Assembly (NCBI GenBank): GCA_024641655.1
Contig: JAHECR010000001.1
Coordinates: forward strand, 235,151 to 299,150
Direction of reading: 5' to 3'
DNA from: Acidimicrobiaceae bacterium
GTDB taxonomy: Bacteria > Actinomycetota > Acidimicrobiia > Acidimicrobiales > UBA8592
Length of the DNA stretch: 64,000 nt
Both the position numbers and the translations under genes were made by a program. Shown in pieces: positions 59,988 through 64,000 of the stretch. The notes beneath the pieces are model-generated. The model made no database searches, was not told where the DNA came from, and saw only the letters and a program-made list of their open reading frames with translations. Every line of letters begins with the position of its first letter. Positions within the stretch are counted from its first letter, which is position 1.

Positions 59988-60455
59988 TCAGGCGGTGACG
60001 GAACGCAACACGTGCACCATCTCGATGGCGGCCTCGGCGCAGTCGGCGCCCTTGTTTCCCGACTTGCTCCCGGCACGCTCGACTGCCTGCTCGATGCTGT
60101 CGGTGGTGAGCACGCCGAAGATGACCGGGATACCACTTTCTCTGCCCACCGCGGCGCAGCCCGCTGCCGCCTGACCGGCGACGTAGTCGAAGTGCGCGGT
60201 CGCACCACGAATCACCGCGCCGAGGCAGATCACCGCATCGACACGAGCGGAGTCAGCCATGGCCTTCGCGACGATCGGCACCTCGAATGCCCCCGGCACC
60301 CAGGCCAGCTCGATCGCCGCATCGTCGACACCGAGGCGCCGCAGACGGTCGCGGGCCCCACGCACCAGGTTGGCGACGATTGCCTCGTTGAATCGACCGG
60401 CCACGATGCCCACGCGCAGCCCGGTGCCGTTGAGTTGTCCTTCGTGGATCCGCAT
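59988..60455 (-). CDS. ribH: 6,7-dimethyl-8-ribityllumazine synthase
   Basis: 155 aa. It condenses the ribityl-pyrimidinedione with 3,4-dihydroxybutanone phosphate. Motifs are 'GIVAGRFNEAIVANLV', 'WVPGAFEVPIVAKAMA', 'CLGAVIRGATAHFDYV', and 'FGVLTTDSIEQAVERAGSK' near the end. The ATG at 60455 overlaps the ribBA stop (TGATG), with a GTG directly before it as alternative. Last gene of the riboflavin operon. Confidence 0.95.
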   Translation of the reverse strand: MRIHEGQLNGTGLRVGIVAGRFNEAIVANLVRGARDRLRRLGVDDAAIELAWVPGAFEVPIVAKAMADSARVDAVICLGAVIRGATAHFDYVAGQAAAGCAAVGRESGIPVIFGVLTTDSIEQAVERAGSKSGNKGADCAEAAIEMVHVLRSVTA

Positions 60456-61702
60456 CACGCACTCTCCTGGGTGGTGTCGGGCACCATGGTGCCGGTGGGG
60501 GTCTGGAGCAGGTGCCCGAGACGGTCGCGCTTGGTTTCGAGGTAGCGCAGGTTCTCCGGATTGGGCGCGATGTCGAGCGGCACGCGAGCGGTGATCTCGA
60601 GACCGAAGCCGTGGAGCCCGCCGTACTTGGCGGGATTGTTCGTCATGAGGCGCATGGTGCTCACGCCGAGGTCGGTGAGGATCTGCGCCCCGATGCCGTA
60701 CTCACGCGAGTCGACCGGCAACCCTTGCAGCTCGTTCGCGGCGACGGTGTCGTGGCCTTCGTCCTGCAGCTCGTAGGCCCGCAGCTTGTGCGCGATCCCG
60801 ATCCCGCGGCCCTCGTGGCCCCGGAGGTACACGATGACGCCACGGCCTTCCTCGCCGATCTCGGCCAACGCCGCCTCGAGCTGGCTGCCGCAGTCACAGC
60901 GCAGCGAACCGAACAGATCTCCGGTCAGGCACTCGGAGTGGACCCGGACCAACACGTCGTCGACACCATCGACCTCACCCATGACGAACGCGACGTGCTC
61001 GACGTCGTCGAGCGTCGAGCGGTACGCGATCGCCGCGAGCTCGCCGAACTTGGTCGGCAGGCGCGCCGTTGCGAATCGTTCCACGAGCTTCTCGCTGCGG
61101 CGCCGATGCCGGATGAGATCGGCGATGGTCAAGATCCGCAGATCGTGCTGCTGCGCGAACGGGATGAGGTCGCTCAGTCGAGCCATCGTGCCGTCGTCGT
61201 TGACGATCTCGCACAGCACGCCGACCTCCGAGCGGCCCGACAGCCTGCCGAGGTCGACGGCGGCCTCGGTGTGGCCGGCACGCTTGAGAACCCCTCCGAC
61301 CCGCGCTCGCAGGGGGAAGATGTGCCCCGGGCGCGCCAGGTCGTCGGGCTTCGTCGACACATCGGCGAGCGCCCGCACGGTCCGCACCCGATCCGCGGCG
61401 GAGATCCCTGTGGTCGTCCCGTGGCGTGCATCGACAGTGACGGTGAACGCGGTGCGCATCGACTCGGTGTTGTCGCTGACCATGAGGGGGAGCTGGAGCG
61501 CGTCGGCGCGCGCGCCGGGCATCGGGGCGCAGATCACGCCACTCGTGTGACGGATCATGAACGTCATCTTGGCGTCGTCGATGGCATCGGCGGCGATGAT
61601 GAGGTCGCCCTCGTTCTCGCGGTCCTCGTCGTCGACCACGACGAGGAACTCGCCACGGGCATAGGCCGCGAGCGCATCTTCGACATTGGACAGGTCAGGC
61701 AT
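60455..61702 (-). CDS. ribBA: Bifunctional DHBP synthase / GTP cyclohydrolase II
   Basis: 415 aa. The N-terminal DHBP synthase domain (about 1-200) has 'VVDDEDRENEGDLI' and 'RHTSGVICAPM', and the C-terminal GTP cyclohydrolase II domain (about 205-395) has 'RVHSECLTGDLFGSLRCDC' with the three zinc Cys and 'YLRGHEGRGIGIAHKL'. Both start reactions of riboflavin synthesis are in one chain. It overlaps ribE by 8 bp and ribH by 1 bp. Confidence 0.96.
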   Translation of the reverse strand: MPDLSNVEDALAAYARGEFLVVVDDEDRENEGDLIIAADAIDDAKMTFMIRHTSGVICAPMPGARADALQLPLMVSDNTESMRTAFTVTVDARHGTTTGISAADRVRTVRALADVSTKPDDLARPGHIFPLRARVGGVLKRAGHTEAAVDLGRLSGRSEVGVLCEIVNDDGTMARLSDLIPFAQQHDLRILTIADLIRHRRRSEKLVERFATARLPTKFGELAAIAYRSTLDDVEHVAFVMGEVDGVDDVLVRVHSECLTGDLFGSLRCDCGSQLEAALAEIGEEGRGVIVYLRGHEGRGIGIAHKLRAYELQDEGHDTVAANELQGLPVDSREYGIGAQILTDLGVSTMRLMTNNPAKYGGLHGFGLEITARVPLDIAPNPENLRYLETKRDRLGHLLQTPTGTMVPDTTQESA

Positions 61703-62321
61703 TGGAGATCCCTTCGATGTCGGCTTCCATCCGGGCGGACAGGAGCCGTTCGACGTATTTGGCGAGGACGTCGACCTCGATGTTGACCGGGTCGCCGACG
61801 GTGTAGGTGCCGAACCTCGTGGCCGTCCAGGTGTGCGGGATCACCGCGACCTCGAACCCGTCGGGGCGCAACCCGGCAACGGTGAGACTGCACCCATCGA
61901 CCGCGACGGAACCCTTCTCGACGACGTAGCGCCGGAGCCCCCCCGGCAACGTTATGGCCACGAGGTGCGATCCATCGGTCAGCGGCTCGATGGACGCCAC
62001 GTGGCCGACACCGTCGACGTGACCCTGCACCACGTGGCCACCGAATCGGCCGTCGGCGCGCAGGGGTCGCTCGAGATTGACGCCCGAGCCGACGTCGAGC
62101 TCACCGATGGTCGTGCGAGCCAGCGTCTCGGGGACGGCCTCGGTGGCCCACCACTGCTCGCCGAAGTCGACCACGGTCAGGCAGCACCCGTTGACGGCAA
62201 TCGACGCGCCCAGCGCGATATCGCCCATCACCGCATCGGCCGCCAACACCAGTCGCCGGCCGTCGCCGCGCGCGGCGACCTCCGCGACCGTGCCGACCTC
62301 TTCGACGATTCCCGTGAACAT
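61695..62321 (-). CDS. ribE: Riboflavin synthase alpha chain
   Basis: 208 aa. Two lumazine-binding domains; it begins with the hallmark 'MFTGIVEEVGTV' and has 'IAVNGCCLTVV' in the first repeat and 'VAVDGCSLTVAGL' in the second, plus 'GHVVQGHVDGVG'. It dismutates two lumazines to riboflavin. The ATG at 62321 has GGAAGG upstream and lies about 97 nt downstream of the FMN riboswitch aptamer. ribD is not in the window. Confidence 0.95.
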   Translation of the reverse strand: MFTGIVEEVGTVAEVAARGDGRRLVLAADAVMGDIALGASIAVNGCCLTVVDFGEQWWATEAVPETLARTTIGELDVGSGVNLERPLRADGRFGGHVVQGHVDGVGHVASIEPLTDGSHLVAITLPGGLRRYVVEKGSVAVDGCSLTVAGLRPDGFEVAVIPHTWTATRFGTYTVGDPVNIEVDVLAKYVERLLSARMEADIEGISNA

Positions 62322-62417
62322 CTGCGCCTTCCGCGCCCTGCGAGGTGGCTGGGGCAGCGGCCGGCAACGCCGAAGGAGCGCCGTGCCCGGCGAGGGCGCG
62401 GCGCAGCCGGCGTGACG

Positions 62418-62544
62418 GTCCTCTCCCATCCGGACTGTGACCGTCGGCCCAGGGATTCCACCTGGTCAACCGGTCCTCGTGCGCTGCACGAGGGGGCTCG
62501 CGGGCTCTCACCGCCGGTCGGGACTTTCACCCAACCCCGAGGAC
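62418..62544 (-). ncRNA. FMN riboswitch (RFN element)
   Basis: On the minus strand the closing stem GTCCTC (62544-62539) pairs with GAGGAC (62423-62418). In between are the RFN-conserved elements GGGTGAAAGTCCC, GACCGGCGGT, GAGCCCGCGAGC, GCCGACGGT and AGTCCGGATGGGAGA. It precedes ribE-ribBA-ribH and should lower their expression when FMN is high. The expression platform between 62417 and 62322 has no obvious T-tract, so control of translation is plausible. Confidence 0.95.
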
Positions 62545-62615
62545 TTCTTCAGTTGTATTCGGAGCCCATAGTACGGACGATCCGCTCGCGACGGAAGTCG
62601 GGCGGACGCCGCGGT

Positions 62616-63605
62616 CTAGGTCAGCGTGAAATCGAAGGTCGTCTCCTCGGGCCCGGAGCTGACCCAGTACGTGCCCGGCTTGAACCGCAGCGTGTAGGTG
62701 CCGGGAGTGTCGGCCTCGATGACAAACCGGACGAACAAGTCCTGCGTCGTCAGCCCTTGCTCGCTGCCGGGCAACGACGCCAAGGAACTTCCGTCGGTGC
62801 CCACGGCGATGCCGTCGGGCTTCACCAGTGCGAAGTCCTGTGCGTTGACCCTCCAGTTGCCCGACTTCCGGCTCGTGGCATCGAAGTGCAGGGTCACCGC
62901 CACCTGACCGGCATCGACTTCCCGGTACGAGGAGGGCACGTCGTAGCGCAGCTCGGCACCGCTGAAGGTCAAGTCGATCGCGTCGAGCGAGGCGACACCG
63001 CTCACCTCGAGCTCCGAGGGTGCAAGGTCCTTCAGCGTCCCCGCTCCCGGTGAGAACGGAACCTCGGCGCGGGCCTCGTCCCCCGCGCCGACCACCAAGG
63101 TTGCGGCCTCGTAGTCGAAGTCCTCGTCGATCACGAAGCGCAGCCCGCCTTCACCGGTGAGCCCGCCGCCGACATCGGGCGCGTCGCTCTGGAAGCTGCT
63201 CGCGTAGCTCTTCGTGCCCTGCACGATCGACGTTGCCGCGTCGAAGAACGTCGTGCTGTCGCCGAGGTTGGTGAAGGTGGCATCGATGGTCAGGACATAG
63301 CCGTCGACATTGCCCAGAACGTCCTCGGTCACCCCGACCGTTCCCTCGCGCAGGGTCACCTCGAAGCCAGAGTGGTAGAAGGTTCCATCGATCACGAAGG
63401 TGGTGCCGTCGAGCTCGGCACCGTCCCCGGCGACCGCTCCGGAGTCCCCAGCACCGGGGTCGCCTCCACTGGTGGCCGCCGCCGTGGCCGTTGCCGACCC
63501 GGTGAAGAAGCCACCACCGGCGTCGTCGCCACTGCACGCCGGCACCATCGACGCCAGCGTCACGCAGGTCGCCATCACCAGTGTGGGTCGTCGCCGCACG
63601 TTCAT
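62616..63605 (-). CDS. Secreted lipoprotein, DUF4352-like beta-sandwich architecture
   Basis: 329 aa. The signal peptide ends with the lipobox 'MVPACSGDD', then a Gly/Ala/Ser-rich linker and a beta-rich body (about 70-329). 'GYVLTIDATFTNLGDST' and 'ARAEVPFSPGAGTLKDLAPS' look like Ig-like extracytoplasmic domains of the DUF4352/telomeric-repeat-type group. The ATG at 63605 has GGAGGAA 6-12 nt upstream. Function unknown. Confidence 0.7.
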   Translation of the reverse strand: MNVRRRPTLVMATCVTLASMVPACSGDDAGGGFFTGSATATAAATSGGDPGAGDSGAVAGDGAELDGTTFVIDGTFYHSGFEVTLREGTVGVTEDVLGNVDGYVLTIDATFTNLGDSTTFFDAATSIVQGTKSYASSFQSDAPDVGGGLTGEGGLRFVIDEDFDYEAATLVVGAGDEARAEVPFSPGAGTLKDLAPSELEVSGVASLDAIDLTFSGAELRYDVPSSYREVDAGQVAVTLHFDATSRKSGNWRVNAQDFALVKPDGIAVGTDGSSLASLPGSEQGLTTQDLFVRFVIEADTPGTYTLRFKPGTYWVSSGPEETTFDFTLT

Positions 63606-63682
63606 CTGTTCCTCCCGAGTCCGCCTCACCTCGCCCACGACGAACTTAGGCCATCGAGGTGACCCTGGTCACCCCCTCGGCC

Positions 63683-64000
63683 TCAGCTGCCCTCCAGTGT
63701 CAAGGGGTAGTACTCGCCTGGTCCCAGCTTGGCGACGTCGGTCATGAAGTCGGAGTCGAACGGCCAGGCAGCTTCCTCGCCCGGCAGCGGACCTTGGGTG
63801 AACCGGCCGCGCTCGCCGCCCACGCGCTCGTTGCCGACGAGCGACCACGCCTGTCGCTTGTAGGTCCAGTTGTCGGGCTGGAGGCTGATGGCAGCATTGA
63901 AGTGGGAGACGGCGAGGTCGCGTCGACCGGCCCGCCACAAGTGGTTGCCGAGCTCGAAGTGCGCCGCGCCCTGCGACTGCGACGGTGCGCGGGGCTGGGA
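63683..64000 (-). CDS. C-terminal part of a TPR-tailed, probably redoxin-type protein (5' end outside window)
   Basis: The frame is open from base 64000 to the stop at 63683, about 105 codons. 'HFELGNHLWRAGRRDLAVSH' and 'FNAAISLQPDNWTYKRQAWS' form a TPR-like helical pair, and the end 'LGPGEYYPLTLEGS' follows. I recall this tail from actinobacterial AhpC/TlpA-type redoxin proteins ('NWTYKRQAW'), but the catalytic part lies outside, so identity is tentative. Confidence 0.5.
   Translation of the reverse strand, partial: SQPRAPSQSQGAAHFELGNHLWRAGRRDLAVSHFNAAISLQPDNWTYKRQAWSLVGNERVGGERGRFTQGPLPGEEAAWPFDSDFMTDVAKLGPGEYYPLTLEGS

Noticed and set aside
1..64000. tRNA or rRNA genes, prophage, transposase
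   Set aside because: Intergenic regions were read for cloverleaf-like or rRNA-like sequence and the coding regions for integrase or transposase motifs; none was recognised. A tRNAscan or Rfam run would be needed to exclude a small RNA gene.

Overview
The window is high-GC DNA with dense, short-gapped genes on both strands and many GTG starts. It carries the mycothiol enzyme Mca, two F420-type LLM oxidoreductases and a Ddn-type deazaflavin enzyme. Together these point to an actinobacterium, most likely an environmental Acidimicrobiia-like lineage. The taxon is inferred from gene content. No rRNA, tRNA, CRISPR array, prophage or insertion sequence was recognised.

Layout. 1-3290: an FtsX-type ABC exporter. 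3529-7798: a beta-CASP metallo-hydrolase, an acyl-CoA synthetase and a CoA-transferase. 7890-14885: a sulfur/thiol-redox island with DUF2892, a CstB-like persulfide dioxygenase-rhodanese, a rhodanese, a SulP transporter, a CsoR/CstR-type repressor, a GntR/UTRA regulator, DsbB, a thioredoxin-like protein and a rhodanese lipoprotein. Two kinds of inverted repeat recur in its promoters and suggest dual control by the two local regulators. 14918-20590: oxidoreductases, a CBS-domain protein followed by a 26-bp tandem repeat, and a DUF151 protein. 20599-22881: a decayed stretch with an MFS fragment and a sulfotransferase fragment around two lipoprotein genes. 23001-30410: an acyltransferase, SDR, metal-binding lipoprotein, sterol-desaturase-like protein, MarR/pirin/VOC genes and an MFS exporter. 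30445-33546: a Fur-family regulator divergent from a CbiM(N)QO-type Ni/Co importer, with a NUR-box-like site between them. 33560-39744: TesB, CorA, a RimK ligase fused to an RCK_C-like domain with its RimB-type partner, a hydrolase, Mca and pyrophosphatase.

The most notable locus is 40042-42679: a thioredoxin-reductase-like protein, an unrecognised conserved partner and a selenoprotein of the UGSC type. In the third gene an in-frame UGA lies in a U-G-G-C redox motif, the reading frame continues 81 codons beyond it, and a bacterial SECIS-like hairpin follows. A standard gene caller would split it into two short ORFs.

42708-63605 holds a Nudix hydrolase, a tandem CaiB/BaiF CoA-transferase with a PucR-type regulator, an OmpR/HK two-component pair, a DMT transporter, a small catabolic operon, a lytic transglycosylase, an ECF sigma factor with putative anti-sigma factor, beta-carbonic anhydrase, an MMPL transporter and ribE-ribBA-ribH behind an FMN riboswitch. 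The right edge cuts a protein with a TPR-like tail.
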